Of a DNA stretch of 64,000 nucleotides, positions 28,519 through 39,735 are shown piece after piece. The notes beneath the pieces were generated by a model. That model saw only the letters and a program-made list of their open reading frames with translations. It had not been told where the DNA came from and did no database searches. The DNA is taken from assembly GCF_016597725.1 (NCBI RefSeq), contig NZ_VCGY01000002.1, forward strand, positions 186,001-250,000, given 5' to 3'. Made by a program: the position numbers and the translations under genes. The stretch is from Marinobacter sp. 1-4A. GTDB lineage: Bacteria > Pseudomonadota > Gammaproteobacteria > Pseudomonadales > Oleiphilaceae. The first letter of the stretch is position 1; each line of letters starts with the position of its first letter.

Positions 28519-30384
28519 ATGGGCAACACGCTTCGCATTGGGCCAATGATGCTTTGGCTCATCATCAGTTTACCTCTGCAGGCACAAACTCAAGCCATGG
28601 ACGAGCCACTTCATCTGGACCCGGCCTGGCTCACGCTTATTCACTATCAGCCTGACAAGTTCGGGAACGGCCACACCAGCCAAGCCGACGATTCCGAGTT
28701 TTTTCTTAGCGAGAATGGCAAAACTTCCCCAAAGGCAGAACTTGAAGCGACGCTGGACGCCATACAAAAACCCGGCGGAGGCGCAGACCACGCCCGTTGC
28801 CGCTTTCCCGCACGGGACGTTTGGATTCGTAAACACCTTGACTTACCAGCCGCAGCTATCGAGTGCCCGGATTATCAAGAATGGAAGAACACTCTAAACA
28901 CAGAAAGCGTTACTCTAGTGTTTGCTGCTTCCTATCTGAACAGCCCCTCATCCATGTTCGGGCATACCTTCCTTAGGCTGGACCCGCCACAGGAAGACGA
29001 GAAAACCAACTTGCTGCTAGCAAATACGATTTCCTATGCTGCCGATGCCGCCGCCCACGACAGCGAGATAATGTTCGCGTACCGCGGCATTTTTGGCGGC
29101 TATCCCGGCATCACAACGGTGCAGCCTTATTACGAAAAAATTCGCCTCTATTCCGACATCGAGCATCGAGACCTCTGGGAATACAAACTGAACCTGAACC
29201 AGCAAGAGGTCGACTTCATGCTGGCTCACGCCTGGGAAATCCGAGACCGCAATTTTGATTACTATTTTTTTGACGAAAACTGCGCCTACCGCCTGCTCGC
29301 ACTCATCGACATTGCTCGCCCTGGCACTGACCTTCTGGGCGAAGTCAGCACCCATGCCATACCGTCGGATACCGTACGCTGGGTAATCGACAAAGATCTT
29401 GTTGCTGACGTGCACTATCGCCCTTCGGCAGCAACGAATGTAGCCCATAGCCTATCTGCACTACCAAAGCCCAATCAAACTCTGGCTGCCGCCATCGCAA
29501 ATGGCTACGTGGCGCCAAACAGCAACGAGGTGCTTGCCTTACCGCCACAGGAACGGGCCCACTTGCTTGATGCCACATACGATTACGTACGCTACAAGAG
29601 CGAGGCAGACAATTGGCCAAGAGAATTCGCTGCACCACTCTCCCACAGCCTGTTGCGTGAGCGCAGCAAAATTGACGGTGTTGCCCCGTTAGAACAACCG
29701 GCGGAACCGGAGGTTAGAGATGATCAGGGCCATGATACATTCCGTATAAGCTCAAGCGCCGGGCAACTTGCTCACCGCGAGTTTACCCAACTCACCTTCC
29801 GGCCGGCTTATCACGACGTCCTCGACCCACCCGCTGGGTATCGAAGCGGGGCCCAATTGCAATTTCTTCGTATGGATGCGCGCTATTACACCGACAACGA
29901 CGAACTACAAATCGAACAACTCATCGGCGTAGAGATTCGCTCCCTAAGCCCCAGAAACGCATTTTTCTCGCCGTTATCATGGCAGGTTGGCTTTGGCGGT
30001 CGACGCACTGACACCGGCTACAAAAGGGTTCTTACGCCCTATCTGGAAGGCGGAACCGGCGGAAGCTGGAGTTTAGGCAAGCAAACACAAGCCTTCGCCA
30101 TTGCCACTGCAGACTTGGAAATCGACGATGACCTACGTCGCGGCTACGACGCAGCTCCCGGAGCAGACATCGGTTTACTCCACCAAAACGATGACTTCAG
30201 CCTAACCGCCGGGGCTAAAACCAAAGCCTGGATCGTCAGCAGCCAACATCGTCAGGATCAGGTGTACGCCAAAGGCAACTGGCACATCGGTCGAGAATTC
30301 AGCTTATTCGCCGAATTTACCCGCGAAGAACACTACGACAGGTACCAGAGCACATGGCAAGCCGGATTGCACGCGTACTTCTAA
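28519..30384 (+). CDS. DUF4105-family envelope protein
   Basis: A 621-residue exported protein resembling the DUF4105 family. The block SYLNSPSSMFGHTFLRLD and the later FDYYFFDENCAYRLLALID carry the His and Cys/Asn-Cys pattern that recalls NlpC/P60-like hydrolases. The C-terminal third (LQFLRMDARYYTDNDELQIE and onward) looks like beta-strands, possibly a small barrel. The ATG at 28519 places the signal peptide (MMLWLIISLPLQAQTQA) near the N-terminus. The frame is open back to 28450, but that start would lie in the preceding hairpin. It is followed 11 bp later by a lipoprotein hydrolase. Confidence 0.75.
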   Translation: MGNTLRIGPMMLWLIISLPLQAQTQAMDEPLHLDPAWLTLIHYQPDKFGNGHTSQADDSEFFLSENGKTSPKAELEATLDAIQKPGGGADHARCRFPARDVWIRKHLDLPAAAIECPDYQEWKNTLNTESVTLVFAASYLNSPSSMFGHTFLRLDPPQEDEKTNLLLANTISYAADAAAHDSEIMFAYRGIFGGYPGITTVQPYYEKIRLYSDIEHRDLWEYKLNLNQQEVDFMLAHAWEIRDRNFDYYFFDENCAYRLLALIDIARPGTDLLGEVSTHAIPSDTVRWVIDKDLVADVHYRPSAATNVAHSLSALPKPNQTLAAAIANGYVAPNSNEVLALPPQERAHLLDATYDYVRYKSEADNWPREFAAPLSHSLLRERSKIDGVAPLEQPAEPEVRDDQGHDTFRISSSAGQLAHREFTQLTFRPAYHDVLDPPAGYRSGAQLQFLRMDARYYTDNDELQIEQLIGVEIRSLSPRNAFFSPLSWQVGFGGRRTDTGYKRVLTPYLEGGTGGSWSLGKQTQAFAIATADLEIDDDLRRGYDAAPGADIGLLHQNDDFSLTAGAKTKAWIVSSQHRQDQVYAKGNWHIGREFSLFAEFTREEHYDRYQSTWQAGLHAYF

Positions 30385-30395
30385 AATCAGACCGA

Positions 30396-31232
30396 ATGAA
30401 AACACCCTTTCTGGCCCTGCTACTCTCAGCCGCAGCCCTCCTGCAAAGCGGCTGCAGCAGCCTGTTCTTCTTTCCGGACAGGAACACCTACATAACCCCC
30501 GACCGCCTCAACCTAACCTACGAAAACATCTTCCTAGAAACAGCCGATGAAGAAACCCTGCACGGCTGGTGGCTGCCCGCCCGAGGCAACCCCAAAGGCA
30601 CGGTTTACTTTCTGCATGGAAATGCCCAGAACATCAGCAGCCACCTCCTCAACATCGCCTGGCTCCCCGCAGAGGGCTACAACGTCTTCACCATCGACTA
30701 CCGGGGCTACGGCAAATCCACCGGCGCACCCGACATAGAAGGCGCCCTCCACGACTCCGAAATCGGGCTACGCTGGCTCGCAACCAGACCCGACACCCAT
30801 AACATACCAACCTTTCTTCTCGGCCAAAGCCTAGGCGGCGCCCTTGGCCTCACCCTCGCCAGCGAATGGGTACAACGCAACGAAACCCCGGAACTCAACG
30901 GCCTCATCCTCGACGGCACCTTCTCCGGCTTCCGTGGCATAGCCAGAGAAAAACTCTCCAACTTCTGGCTAACTTGGCCGTTTCAGATACCTCTCAGCTG
31001 GACCATCCCGAACGAATACGAAGGCGTAGACCAGATAGCCAACATCAGCCCCGTACCAGTTATGGTCATCCACAGCGTTCGCGACGGCATCATCCCCTTC
31101 CACCACGGCCAAGACCTCTACGAAGCCGCCGATGAGCCAAAGCGATTCCTGCAGACGGACACAGGCCACGCAGCGACGTTCATCATTCCGGCCTACAAGA
31201 ATGCGGTACTGGAATTTTTGGAAGAGAGTTGA
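30396..31232 (+). CDS. Alpha/beta hydrolase lipoprotein
   Basis: A 278-residue serine hydrolase of the type often annotated as peptidase S9/BEM46-like. A lipoprotein signal is present (LLLSAAALLQSGCSSLFFFP, Cys acylated). The oxyanion region VYFLHGNAQNIS, the nucleophile elbow LLGQSLGG (Ser), a likely Asp in VIHSVRDGIIP and the His in TDTGHAATF complete the triad. It probably sits in the outer membrane and cleaves an ester or peptide of unknown identity. The close spacing (11 bp) to the DUF4105 gene suggests one operon. Confidence 0.85.
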   Translation: MKTPFLALLLSAAALLQSGCSSLFFFPDRNTYITPDRLNLTYENIFLETADEETLHGWWLPARGNPKGTVYFLHGNAQNISSHLLNIAWLPAEGYNVFTIDYRGYGKSTGAPDIEGALHDSEIGLRWLATRPDTHNIPTFLLGQSLGGALGLTLASEWVQRNETPELNGLILDGTFSGFRGIAREKLSNFWLTWPFQIPLSWTIPNEYEGVDQIANISPVPVMVIHSVRDGIIPFHHGQDLYEAADEPKRFLQTDTGHAATFIIPAYKNAVLEFLEES

Positions 31233-31301
31233 AAGGCTCGTTAACCCGTCTCGGCAAGACTTCTGGCCTTTTTTCCTGCATGCCACTCAGATGTACGAGC
31301 G

Positions 31302-31404
31302 TTTGTCGGGCGGGCCTTTTCAAAACTGTGCGAAGCCATGGATGGCGTAGCCAAGCGTACAGGGAAGTATTCACAGCGTGTTTTGAAAAGTCCCGCCCGA
31401 CAAA
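31302..31404 (-). repeat. Hairpin repeat element copy 2 (conserved core, variable stem)
   Basis: Inverted arms of 25 bp (31302-31326 and 31380-31404, one mismatch) enclose 53 bp. On the minus strand the core begins ACGCTGTGAATACTTCCC, continues with a TACGCTTGGCT block and CCATCCATGGC, and ends ACA. It aligns with the core at 51980-52035 with one gap, although the inner stem arms are unrelated (ACTTTTCAAAAC here). The outer arm again contains GGCGGG. It lies between the convergent ends of the hydrolase gene and pnp. Confidence 0.8.
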
Positions 31405-31432
31405 AGCCACCTTAAAACCAGAGGCTAAAAAC

Positions 31433-31470
31433 CAAAAAACCCGCCAATCCAGAAGAAAGGCGGGTTTTTA
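31433..31470. terminator. Bidirectional terminator at end of pnp
   Basis: CCCGCC (31440-31445) and GGCGGG (31459-31464) are flanked by A-run and T-run, so the hairpin reads as an intrinsic terminator on both strands. It ends pnp on the minus strand and can also stop transcripts from the hydrolase operon. Confidence 0.85.
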
Positions 31471-31484
31471 CTAGCTGCTAACTA

Positions 31485-33605
31485 TCAATCAGAAAAGTCA
31501 GTCGGCTGCTCGCCTTCCTTAACTTCCTTCATAGACAGCTTCACACGGCCACGATTGTCCACATCCAAAACCTTAACCAGAACTTCTTGACCTTCGCTCA
31601 ACTCGTCAGTCACGTTCTCGATCCGGCGATCAGAGATCTGGGAAATATGCACCAGACCATCCTTGCCAGGCAGAATGTTAACAAAAGCACCAAAGTCTAC
31701 AATGCGCTCAACGCGCCCCTTGTAGATAGCATTAACCTCGATCTCCGCAGTGATCTCCTTAACCCGGTTAACCGCCGCTTGGGCCGCTTCCTGATTATCT
31801 GCATAGATCTTCACGTTACCGTCATCATCCAGATCAATAGAAGCGCCAGTCTCTTCACAGATAGAACGGATCATAGAACCGCCCTTACCGATCACGTCAC
31901 GGATCTTCTCAGGGTTGATCTTGATCGCCGTAATGCTCGGAGCCCGCGGAGACAGCTCGGTGCGCGACTCGGAGATAACCTTGTTCATCTCAACCAAGAT
32001 GTGCTGACGAGCACCGTGAGCCTGCTCAAGCGCAAGCTCCATGATTTCATCAGTAATACCTTGGATCTTAATATCCATCTGCAGAGCAGTAATACCGTCT
32101 TTAGTACCGGCAACCTTGAAGTCCATATCACCCAGATGATCCTCGTCACCCAGAATGTCAGTCAAGATGGCAAACTTGTCGCCTTCCTTAACCAGACCCA
32201 TGGCAATACCAGCAACTGGAGCCTTCAAGGGAACACCCGCATCCATCAGCGCCAGACTAGAACCACAAACAGACGCCATAGAGCTGGAGCCATTGGATTC
32301 CGTAATCTCGGATACCGCACGAATAGCATACGGGAACTCTTCCATAGTCGGCATAACAGCCATCACACCGCGCTTAGCCAAACGCCCGTGACCCACTTCA
32401 CGACGACCAGGCGTACCAACACGGCCAGCTTCACCTACGGAATACGGAGGGAAGTTGTAATGGAACAGGAACGGATCCTTACGCTCGCCTTCTAGCGCAT
32501 CGATCGTCTGCACGTCGCGGGAGGTACCCAGAGTAGTGGTAACAATCGCCTGAGTTTCACCACGGGTGAACAGTGCAGAACCGTGCACACTTGGCAGGAT
32601 ACCCACTTCGATCTCGATCGGACGAACCGTCTTGTTATCACGGCCATCAATACGCGGCTTGCCTTCGATTACCTGTTGGCGAACAACGGTCTTTTCGACT
32701 TTTCCAAAGTACTTTTTAACATCGTCTGCAGAAGGCTGACCTTCCTCTTCGCCTGCAAGCTTCTCAACGGCAGCCGTTTTGATTTCACCAAGGCGCTCGT
32801 AACGAGCCATCTTGTCGTGAATGCCATAGGCCTCACCAATGGCGCCAGCAAACTCAGCCTTGATCGCATCCAGCAGCTCGGTGTTTTCAGCAGCTGGCTG
32901 CCAGTCCCAACGGGGCTTGCCATGCTCGGCAGCAAACTCTTTGATAGCTGTTACAGCAGCCTGCATTTCCTGATGCGCGTACAGAACGCCACCAAGCATC
33001 TGATCTTCGCTCAGGCCTTTAGCTTCGGATTCAACCATCAGAACCGCGTCTTCAGTGCCGGCGACCACCATATCTAGCAAGGAGGTTTCCAGATCTTCAA
33101 AGCTCGGGTTAAGGAAGTAGCCTCTTTCGTTGGTGTAACCAACACGGCTCGCGCCGATTGGGCCAGCGAAAGGAATTCCGGAAATTGACAAAGCGGCTGA
33201 AGCAGCCAGCATAGCGGCGATATCCGGATCCTGCTGCTTGCTTGAAGACATAACCGTACAGATAACCTGCGTCTCGTTCATGTAGCCATTCGGGAAGAGT
33301 GGACGAATCGGACGGTCAATCAAACGGGATGTCAGGGTTTCTTTCTCGGAAGGGCGACCTTCACGCTTAAAGAAACCGCCGGGGATTTTGCCCACGGCAT
33401 AGGTTTTTTCGAAATAGTTAACGGTCAGCGGGAAAAACGGCTGACCCGGCTTGGCTTCTTTGGCACCAACAACGGTGCCTAGAACCGAAATATCACCAAT
33501 AGTGACAAGAACGGAACCCGTAGCCTGACGGGCAATACGGCCCGTTTCCAGAGTGACGGTTTCGCCGCCCAGCTCAAATGATTTTTTACGCGGTTGCAGA
33601 TCCAC
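31485..33605 (-). CDS. pnp: Polyribonucleotide nucleotidyltransferase (PNPase)
   Basis: PNPase degrades RNA 3'-5' with phosphate and is a degradosome part. The 706-residue protein shows two RNase PH domains ([12 protein letters not shown]; second one with [17 protein letters not shown]), a KH domain ([20 protein letters not shown]) and a C-terminal S1 domain ([19 protein letters not shown]). I chose the GTG at 33605 because AGGAG lies 6 nt upstream and the protein then begins near the family N-terminus. An in-frame start at 33659 would add 18 atypical residues. A long imperfect hairpin in its leader is probably the RNase III/PNPase autoregulation site. Confidence 0.95.
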   Translation of the reverse strand: MDLQPRKKSFELGGETVTLETGRIARQATGSVLVTIGDISVLGTVVGAKEAKPGQPFFPLTVNYFEKTYAVGKIPGGFFKREGRPSEKETLTSRLIDRPIRPLFPNGYMNETQVICTVMSSSKQQDPDIAAMLAASAALSISGIPFAGPIGASRVGYTNERGYFLNPSFEDLETSLLDMVVAGTEDAVLMVESEAKGLSEDQMLGGVLYAHQEMQAAVTAIKEFAAEHGKPRWDWQPAAENTELLDAIKAEFAGAIGEAYGIHDKMARYERLGEIKTAAVEKLAGEEEGQPSADDVKKYFGKVEKTVVRQQVIEGKPRIDGRDNKTVRPIEIEVGILPSVHGSALFTRGETQAIVTTTLGTSRDVQTIDALEGERKDPFLFHYNFPPYSVGEAGRVGTPGRREVGHGRLAKRGVMAVMPTMEEFPYAIRAVSEITESNGSSSMASVCGSSLALMDAGVPLKAPVAGIAMGLVKEGDKFAILTDILGDEDHLGDMDFKVAGTKDGITALQMDIKIQGITDEIMELALEQAHGARQHILVEMNKVISESRTELSPRAPSITAIKINPEKIRDVIGKGGSMIRSICEETGASIDLDDDGNVKIYADNQEAAQAAVNRVKEITAEIEVNAIYKGRVERIVDFGAFVNILPGKDGLVHISQISDRRIENVTDELSEGQEVLVKVLDVDNRGRVKLSMKEVKEGEQPTDFSD

Positions 33606-33675
33606 AACGAACTCCTGCGTTATCTGTTCAGAATGATTGTAACGTGATTCTGAAGACACTCTGCCTGAAAGCTAA

Positions 33676-33748
33676 CAGGCTGTTGTAAAACCCCGGCCAA
33701 ATAACAGATACGCTGCTAGTGCGTAACGCCCGGGCTTTCAACAACCTG
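33676..33748 (-). promoter_or_regulatory. Long imperfect hairpin in pnp leader (probable RNase III site)
   Basis: Bases 33676-33696 pair imperfectly with 33730-33748 (about 20 bp; blocks CAGG, TGTTG and CCGG match). On the pnp transcript it lies about 70-145 nt before the GTG. In E. coli the pnp leader holds a comparable hairpin that RNase III cuts and PNPase then degrades for autoregulation. The same function here is inferred from position. Confidence 0.5.
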
Positions 33749-33794
33749 CTATCAATTTCAGCTTTCCAATACGACAGAAAAGCCCAGATTCACT

Positions 33795-33825
33795 AATATA
33801 TTCATGGTAGTTATGAAAAGCACAA
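33795..33825 (-). promoter_or_regulatory. pnp: Candidate pnp promoter between rpsO and pnp
   Basis: On the minus strand a TATATT (33795-33800) is preceded by TGCTTT at 16 bp or TTGTGC at 19 bp. It would start transcription just ahead of the leader hairpin at 33676-33748. The -35 is weak. Confidence 0.35.
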
Positions 33826-33858
33826 CCGGCAGGCCCCGTAAGGAACCCACCGGCTGTT

Positions 33859-33886
33859 GGCTACAGCCGAAATCACCGGTGTAGCC
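33859..33886 (-). terminator. Hairpin just after rpsO
   Basis: GGCTACA (33859-33865) and TGTAGCC (33880-33886) pair perfectly about 20 bp after the rpsO stop. A second imperfect stem (CCGG ends) covers 33826-33853. There is no clean T-tract, so partial termination or an mRNA-stabilising 3' end is as likely. Confidence 0.4.
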
Positions 33887-33906
33887 CTCAGGTCGTAAGA
33901 CCAGAT

Positions 33907-34176
33907 TTAGCGACGCAGACCCAGACGCTTGATCAGCTCTAGATAACGATCGCCATTCTTCTTACGAAGGTAGTCCAGCAGCTTACGACGCTGGTTTACC
34001 ATCCGAATAAGACCACGGCGGGAATGGTGATCCTGCTTGTTGGCCTTGAAGTGATCCTGCAGCTTGTTGATGTTGGCGCTCAGCAGTGCAACTTGCACTT
34101 CCGGGGAGCCGGTATCACCTTCAGCTTGCTGGTAGTCCTTAACGATCTGTGCTTTTTCATTGGCAGACAATGCCAT
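33907..34176 (-). CDS. rpsO: 30S ribosomal protein S15
   Basis: An 89-residue ribosomal protein, full length, with the typical start [16 protein letters not shown] and the rRNA-binding [21 protein letters not shown]15 binds the three-way junction of 16S rRNA early in assembly. It is downstream of truB and upstream of pnp, the standard order in gammaproteobacteria. Confidence 0.97.
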   Translation of the reverse strand: MALSANEKAQIVKDYQQAEGDTGSPEVQVALLSANINKLQDHFKANKQDHHSRRGLIRMVNQRRKLLDYLRKKNGDRYLELIKRLGLRR

Positions 34177-34254
34177 AACTCACCTCAATGTTTGCGATGC
34201 TGTCAAATCCGGCCGAACCGCGCATCTCTACAGCCCGGCTAGACAGCGGGTTAC

Positions 34255-35184
34255 CTAACGCTTACCGCTGTCACTCACCAATCGACGGGGAACCAATTTG
34301 GTTTCCTCGCCTTCTGGCAATGCTTCTGCCAAACCTACAAAGCCTTCGTTGCCATAAACTCGAACGAAGCCATCATAAGCTCGGCCCGGTATTCTAACCG
34401 GTTGTCCGTTCAATATCGACACCAGAGACTGGCCCGACAAGCGGTGTTCCGGGAACATGGAAAGCGCCGCATCGGGTGCCACCAAAAGGCCATCGAGACT
34501 TTCACCGCGCTCACGCATTGCCTCGAGATCAGGCACTGCATGCACATCCGCCAAGGTAAACCCGGCAGCCAGTGTGCGCCGAAGCTCGACCACATGAGCA
34601 CCACACCCAAGCATCTCGCCAATATCCTCAACGAGTGAGCGAATGTACGTACCTTTGGTGCATTTTACGGCGATATCCAACTCATTTTCACGTACATCCA
34701 GAAGCTGAAGCTCGTAGATAGTTACCGGACGCGCCGGTCGCTCCACTTCTATGCCTTCACGAGCATATTCATAAAGCGGGCGTCCATTGTGCTTGAGCGC
34801 GGAATACATGGAGGGAACTTGTTGGATATTGCCACGGAACTGTTCGAGAACTGGCTCAAGCACGTCTGCTGTAAGACCATCAGGTACTGGCTTTGTAGCA
34901 ACCACAGCGCCCTCACTGTCACCGGTTTCGGTGCGTTCACCGAGTCGCGCAGTGGCGATGTAGGCCTTATCGCTATCCAGCATCATTTGCGAGAATTTTG
35001 TAGCTTCGCCGAAACAAAGCGGAAGCACTCCGGTTGCTAAGGGGTCGAGAGCACCGGTATGGCCAGCCTTGGCTGCGCCATAGAGGCGCTTGACCTCCTG
35101 CAAAATGCCGTTGGAGGTAATACCCAACGGCTTATCAATGACCAGAATGCCATTAACATCACGGCCTTTACGTCTGCGGCTCAA
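34255..35184 (-). CDS. truB: tRNA pseudouridine(55) synthase TruB
   Basis: TruB makes pseudouridine 55 in the T-loop of tRNAs. The 309-residue protein has the motif [19 protein letters not shown] with the catalytic Asp and a C-terminal PUA-like part. Translation appears to start at a TTG (35184), which overlaps the rbfA stop (TTGA) and has GGAG 8 nt upstream. This start matches the family N-terminus ([18 protein letters not shown]). Confidence 0.95.
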   Translation of the reverse strand: MSRRRKGRDVNGILVIDKPLGITSNGILQEVKRLYGAAKAGHTGALDPLATGVLPLCFGEATKFSQMMLDSDKAYIATARLGERTETGDSEGAVVATKPVPDGLTADVLEPVLEQFRGNIQQVPSMYSALKHNGRPLYEYAREGIEVERPARPVTIYELQLLDVRENELDIAVKCTKGTYIRSLVEDIGEMLGCGAHVVELRRTLAAGFTLADVHAVPDLEAMRERGESLDGLLVAPDAALSMFPEHRLSGQSLVSILNGQPVRIPGRAYDGFVRVYGNEGFVGLAEALPEGEETKLVPRRLVSDSGKR

Positions 35185-35615
35185 GCGTTTGACTCCGGAT
35201 CATTTCCATCATCATTCGGGCTATCATCGTTCCGTTCGACGGCGGGTTTATCACCAACCGCTTCGCGGATCAGACTGTCCATTCTGCGGCTGTAGCCTTG
35301 AAGCGCATCAAAGTGGAATCGTAGCTGCGGTATAACCCGCAGCTTCATCGCTCTTCCTACCTGGCCTCGAAGGAACCCGGCCGCTCGATTCAATACCGAA
35401 ATCGAATCTTTTACCTCGGGAGAATCAGCAGTGAGCTCCTCGGTGGTCAACAGAGAGACATAGATATCGGCGTAGCCAAGGTCACGACTGACCTTGACTG
35501 CGTTCACCGTTACCATGCCCAGCCGCGGATCCTTGACTTCGCGTTGAATCAGCTGCGCAAGCTCACGCTGCATCTGATCGCCAATGCGATCAATACGACT
35601 GAACTCTCTAGGCAT
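35181..35615 (-). CDS. rbfA: Ribosome-binding factor A
   Basis: A 144-residue KH-fold protein that helps 16S rRNA 5'-end maturation and cold adaptation. The N-terminal [20 protein letters not shown] and the core [20 protein letters not shown] are diagnostic. A low-complexity acidic tail ([16 protein letters not shown]) follows. Both ends overlap neighbours (1 bp with infB, 4 bp with truB), as expected inside the nusA-infB operon. Confidence 0.95.
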   Translation of the reverse strand: MPREFSRIDRIGDQMQRELAQLIQREVKDPRLGMVTVNAVKVSRDLGYADIYVSLLTTEELTADSPEVKDSISVLNRAAGFLRGQVGRAMKLRVIPQLRFHFDALQGYSRRMDSLIREAVGDKPAVERNDDSPNDDGNDPESNA

Positions 35616-38170
35616 TAGGCCCCCGTAGATTCGAGTTTACGCTCGACTCTGATCCGGTCAAAGACTTCGATCTGGTCACCGACCTTCACGTCGTAGCCTT
35701 TAACACCGATACCACATTCCATACCGTTGCGAACTTCGGCTACGTCATCCTTGAAGCGACGCAGTGACTCCAGCTCGCCTTCAAAGATAACCACGTTGTC
35801 CCGCAATACACGAATCGGCTTGTTCCGGTATACGTTACCTTCGGTCACCATACAGCCAGCTACCTGACCAAACTTCGGTGAACGGAACACATCGCGAACA
35901 TCGGCGATACCAACGATATCTTCGCGGAACTCCGGTGCCAGCATGCCTGTCAACGCACCTTTCACATCATCAAGTAGATTATAGATGATGCTGTAGTAGC
36001 GTAAGTCGAGACCTTCTTGCTCAACAAGGCGCTTGGATGCGGTATCCGCACGCACGTTGAAGCCGAAAATAACGGCATTGGTTGCCATTGCAAGGCTCAC
36101 ATCTGTCTCGGCAATACCGCCAACGCCGGAAGACACGATTTTCACCTGAACTTCGTCGTTACCCAAGTCTTGCAGCGACTTGGTAATTGCTTCCAGAGAG
36201 CCGCGAACGTCGGTTTTCAGAACAACGTTGAGGGTCTTAACCTCATCTTTGCCCATATTCTCAAACAGGTTCTCAAGCTTGGCTGCTTGCGCACGCTGCA
36301 AACGCTGTTCACGCTCGCGAATGTGGCGGAATTCTGCTAGCTCTTTGGCCTTGCGCTCATCGGCTACCGCAAAGAACTCGTCGCCAGCGTTTGGCGTTCC
36401 ATTCAAGCCAAGAATCTCGACCGGAATAGACGGGCCAGCTTCTTTAACCTGCTTGCCAGCCTCATCGGTCATTGCACGAACTTTACCGAAGAAGGAGCCG
36501 GCAACAACCATATCGCCCTGACGCAGAGTACCGTTCTGAACCAGTACAGTGGCAACAGAGCCACGACCACGCTCAAGACTGGACTCAACCACTACACCAT
36601 TAGCTGGCGCATCAGGCGAGGCCTGAAGCTCAAGAATCTCGGCTTGCAGCAGAACCGCCTCAAGCAATGTATCAACGCCCTCACCAGAGTGTGCAGAGAT
36701 GGGCACAAACTGAACGTCACCACCCCAGTCTTCCGGGATAACTTCGATCGCGGCCAGTTCGTTCTTCACGCGATCCGGATCTGCCTGCTCTTTATCCATC
36801 TTGGTGATTGCAACCACGATAGGAACACCAGCAGAGCGGGCATGTTGCACGGCTTCTTTGGTCTGCGGCATTACACCGTCGTCGGATGCAACAACCAGAA
36901 TAACGATATCAGTACATTGAGCACCGCGAGCACGCATTGCGGTGAACGCAGCGTGACCTGGTGTATCCAAGAAAGAAATCATGCCCTGATCGGTTTCTAC
37001 ATGGTAGGCACCAATATGCTGGGTAATACCACCAGATTCACCGGAAGCAACTTTGGTACGGCGAATGTAGTCCAATAGCGATGTCTTACCGTGGTCAACG
37101 TGACCCATCACACTCACAACCGGAGCACGCTTGGCTTTCACCTTGCCTTCCACTTTGAATTCGCTGAGCACGTCATGCTCAAACGCATCATCACTAATAG
37201 GCTTAGCTTTATGGCCCAATTCCTCAACAACCAGTGTTGATGTCTCCTGATCCAGAGGCTGATTAATGGTTGCCATCACGCCCATGCCCATCAACACCTT
37301 GATGACATCACCGGACTTAACGGCCATACGTTGAGCGAGATCGCCAACGGTAATTACTTCAGGAACTTCTACTTCTCTGACCATTGGTTTGGTCGGCCTC
37401 TCGAAGCCATGACGCTTCTCTTTGGGTTTCTTTTTGGCCCGCAACGGCTTGCGCAATGTGGAGTCATCATCGTCATCCGAGATTACCACTGGAGCGTCTG
37501 CAGGGCGATTGCGTGGTCCGCGATGGCCAGCCTGTTTCTTTTTCGGCTTGCCTTCTTCAGTTTCGTCGCCACGCTCACGAACTTTGTCTTTCTTCTTCTT
37601 GGGCTTACGGTCTTTGCCTTCACCCTCTGGCGGCGGCATAGGCATATCTTCCGGCGCAATTACAGGCTCCGATTCTGCCGACTTTTTAGGCTCAGCCTTG
37701 GCAGCAGGTGCCTGCTCTTCAACAACTGGCGCCTCTTCTTTAGACTCTTCAACAGGAGCCTCTGCTTCTACCTGCGGAGCAGTAACATTCTCAACCTGCT
37801 CAACCTGCGGTTGCTCCACTTTCTGCTCTTCCGGCAACTCTTCAGCTGCTGGCGTTGCCGCTTCCGGCTCCGGCTGTAATTCCGCACGTTTTACATAGGT
37901 GCGGCGCTTGCGCACTTCCACGTTCACGGTCTTGGCTTTACCCGCCTTGAGCGTAGTTGTGGTTTTGCGCTTAAGTGTAATCTTGTTCGGCTCAGCGCCT
38001 GCTTCACCGTGGGTCTTTCTCAGATAAGCCAGCAACTGCTGCTTCTCATCACTGGAAACAGCGTCGTTTTCAGAGCGGGCTTTCAGGCCAGCCTCCACAA
38101 TCTGCTTCAGCAAACGATCCACGGGAGCGCCTACATCATCGGCCAGTTGTTTTACCGTTACTTCAGCCAT
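35615..38170 (-). CDS. infB: Translation initiation factor IF-2
   Basis: An 851-residue GTPase that brings initiator tRNA to the 30S subunit. It has a small N-terminal IF2N domain, a long charged linker rich in Glu, Pro, Ala and Lys (residues about 90-260), and the G domain with [19 protein letters not shown] and AITKMDK. The C-terminal domains follow. It starts 17 bp after nusA. Confidence 0.97.
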   Translation of the reverse strand: MAEVTVKQLADDVGAPVDRLLKQIVEAGLKARSENDAVSSDEKQQLLAYLRKTHGEAGAEPNKITLKRKTTTTLKAGKAKTVNVEVRKRRTYVKRAELQPEPEAATPAAEELPEEQKVEQPQVEQVENVTAPQVEAEAPVEESKEEAPVVEEQAPAAKAEPKKSAESEPVIAPEDMPMPPPEGEGKDRKPKKKKDKVRERGDETEEGKPKKKQAGHRGPRNRPADAPVVISDDDDDSTLRKPLRAKKKPKEKRHGFERPTKPMVREVEVPEVITVGDLAQRMAVKSGDVIKVLMGMGVMATINQPLDQETSTLVVEELGHKAKPISDDAFEHDVLSEFKVEGKVKAKRAPVVSVMGHVDHGKTSLLDYIRRTKVASGESGGITQHIGAYHVETDQGMISFLDTPGHAAFTAMRARGAQCTDIVILVVASDDGVMPQTKEAVQHARSAGVPIVVAITKMDKEQADPDRVKNELAAIEVIPEDWGGDVQFVPISAHSGEGVDTLLEAVLLQAEILELQASPDAPANGVVVESSLERGRGSVATVLVQNGTLRQGDMVVAGSFFGKVRAMTDEAGKQVKEAGPSIPVEILGLNGTPNAGDEFFAVADERKAKELAEFRHIREREQRLQRAQAAKLENLFENMGKDEVKTLNVVLKTDVRGSLEAITKSLQDLGNDEVQVKIVSSGVGGIAETDVSLAMATNAVIFGFNVRADTASKRLVEQEGLDLRYYSIIYNLLDDVKGALTGMLAPEFREDIVGIADVRDVFRSPKFGQVAGCMVTEGNVYRNKPIRVLRDNVVIFEGELESLRRFKDDVAEVRNGMECGIGVKGYDVKVGDQIEVFDRIRVERKLESTGA

Positions 38171-38187
38171 ACTGGTCTCCTCCCGAA

Positions 38188-39681
38188 TTAAGCCTGGTCT
38201 TCAAACCAGGGGGCGCGTGCAATCATAATCAACTTTCCTGCACGCTCTTCATCCATACCTTCGATATCGAGCAAATCGTCAACCGACTGCTCCGCCAGAT
38301 CTTCCATGGTGCGTACACCCATGCCGGCGAGCTTAAACGCCAGACCACGATCCATTTCGTCCATACCCAGAAGATCCTCTGAAGGCTCTGCGCCATCGAG
38401 GGCTTCTTCGCTAGCCAGAGCCTGGTTTAGCAGGGCATCCTTAGCGCGACGGCGTAGCTCAGTGACTGTGTCTTCGTCGAAACCGTCAATAGCCAGCATC
38501 TCTTCCATAGGTACGTAAGCAACCTCTTCAATGGAGGTAAAGCCTTCGTCAATCATCACACCAGCAAACTCTTCGTCCACGTCAAGGTGGGCGGTAAAGT
38601 GCTCAACCAGCGTATTGTACTCTTGTTCCTGACGCTCACCGGCTTCCTCTTCCGTCATCACGTTTAGAGTCCAGCCGGTCAAATCTGTAGCCAAACGAAC
38701 GTTCTGTCCATTTCGGCCAATGGCCTGAGCCAAATTGTCTTCGGCCACAGCCACTTCCATAGTGTGGCGGTCTTCGTCCATCACGATCGAGGCAACTTCT
38801 GCAGGCGCCATGGCGTTTATAACTAGCTGCGCAGGGTTATCATCCCAAAGCACAATATCGACGCGTTCGCCGCCCAACTCATTGGAAACAGCTTGAACAC
38901 GGGACCCTCGCATGCCTACGCAGGCACCAACCGGATCAATGCGGCGGTCGTTGGTTTTAACCGCGATTTTAGCGCGGGAACCAGGGTCCCGGGCAGCGCC
39001 ACGGATTTCGATCAACTCCTCGGCAATTTCCGGAACTTCAATGCGGAACAGCTCTACCAGCATCTGCGGCGCAGAGCGGCTCAGGATGAGTTGTGGGCCA
39101 CGATGATCTGTACGAATCTCCAACAGTAAAGAACGAACCCTGTCGCCCATACGGAAAGTTTCCCGCGGAATCAGATGTTCTCTAGGCAGCAAAGCTTCGG
39201 CGTTGGCGCCAAGGTCAACGATAACGTTATCGCGGGTGACCTTCTTAACGGTACCTGAAACCAGTTCGCCAACCCGATCGCGATAGCTGTCAACGATTTT
39301 ACTGCGTTCAGCTTCACGAACCTTTTGGAAGATAATCTGCTTTGCAGCCTGAGCTCCGATACGGCCGAAGGCAACAGATTCTGCTTTCTCTTCATAGGTA
39401 TCGCCAGGTTTCAGCGCAGGGTCAATTTCCTCGGCTTCCTGTAGGGTAAGCTCAGTACCCAGTGCAGGCACCGCATCGTTGTCAACCACCAGCCAACGGC
39501 GGAAAGTCTCATATTCACCGGTGCGGCGGTCAATCGACACACGCACATCCGACTCTTCATCTTCGTAACGTTTTTTCGCAGCGGTGGCGAGGGCCAGCTC
39601 GATTGCCTCGAAAATCACATCCTTCTCGACGCCTTTTTCGTTCGAGACGGCTTCAACCACCAGCAAGATCTCTTTACTCAT
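38188..39681 (-). CDS. nusA: Transcription termination/antitermination factor NusA
   Basis: A 497-residue NusA: N-terminal RNA-polymerase-binding domain ([20 protein letters not shown]), S1 domain ([19 protein letters not shown]), two KH domains ([20 protein letters not shown] and [19 protein letters not shown]) and two C-terminal acidic repeats. The start is the ATG at 39681; the frame is open 11 codons upstream. In E. coli NusA regulates its own operon, and the long terminator-bearing leader before rimP would suit that here. Confidence 0.96.
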   Translation of the reverse strand: MSKEILLVVEAVSNEKGVEKDVIFEAIELALATAAKKRYEDEESDVRVSIDRRTGEYETFRRWLVVDNDAVPALGTELTLQEAEEIDPALKPGDTYEEKAESVAFGRIGAQAAKQIIFQKVREAERSKIVDSYRDRVGELVSGTVKKVTRDNVIVDLGANAEALLPREHLIPRETFRMGDRVRSLLLEIRTDHRGPQLILSRSAPQMLVELFRIEVPEIAEELIEIRGAARDPGSRAKIAVKTNDRRIDPVGACVGMRGSRVQAVSNELGGERVDIVLWDDNPAQLVINAMAPAEVASIVMDEDRHTMEVAVAEDNLAQAIGRNGQNVRLATDLTGWTLNVMTEEEAGERQEQEYNTLVEHFTAHLDVDEEFAGVMIDEGFTSIEEVAYVPMEEMLAIDGFDEDTVTELRRRAKDALLNQALASEEALDGAEPSEDLLGMDEMDRGLAFKLAGMGVRTMEDLAEQSVDDLLDIEGMDEERAGKLIMIARAPWFEDQA

Positions 39682-39735
39682 TGGATTGCCCTGCCCTGAA
39701 AATAAACTGTGCATCTACTGAGTTGTTCAAATAGC

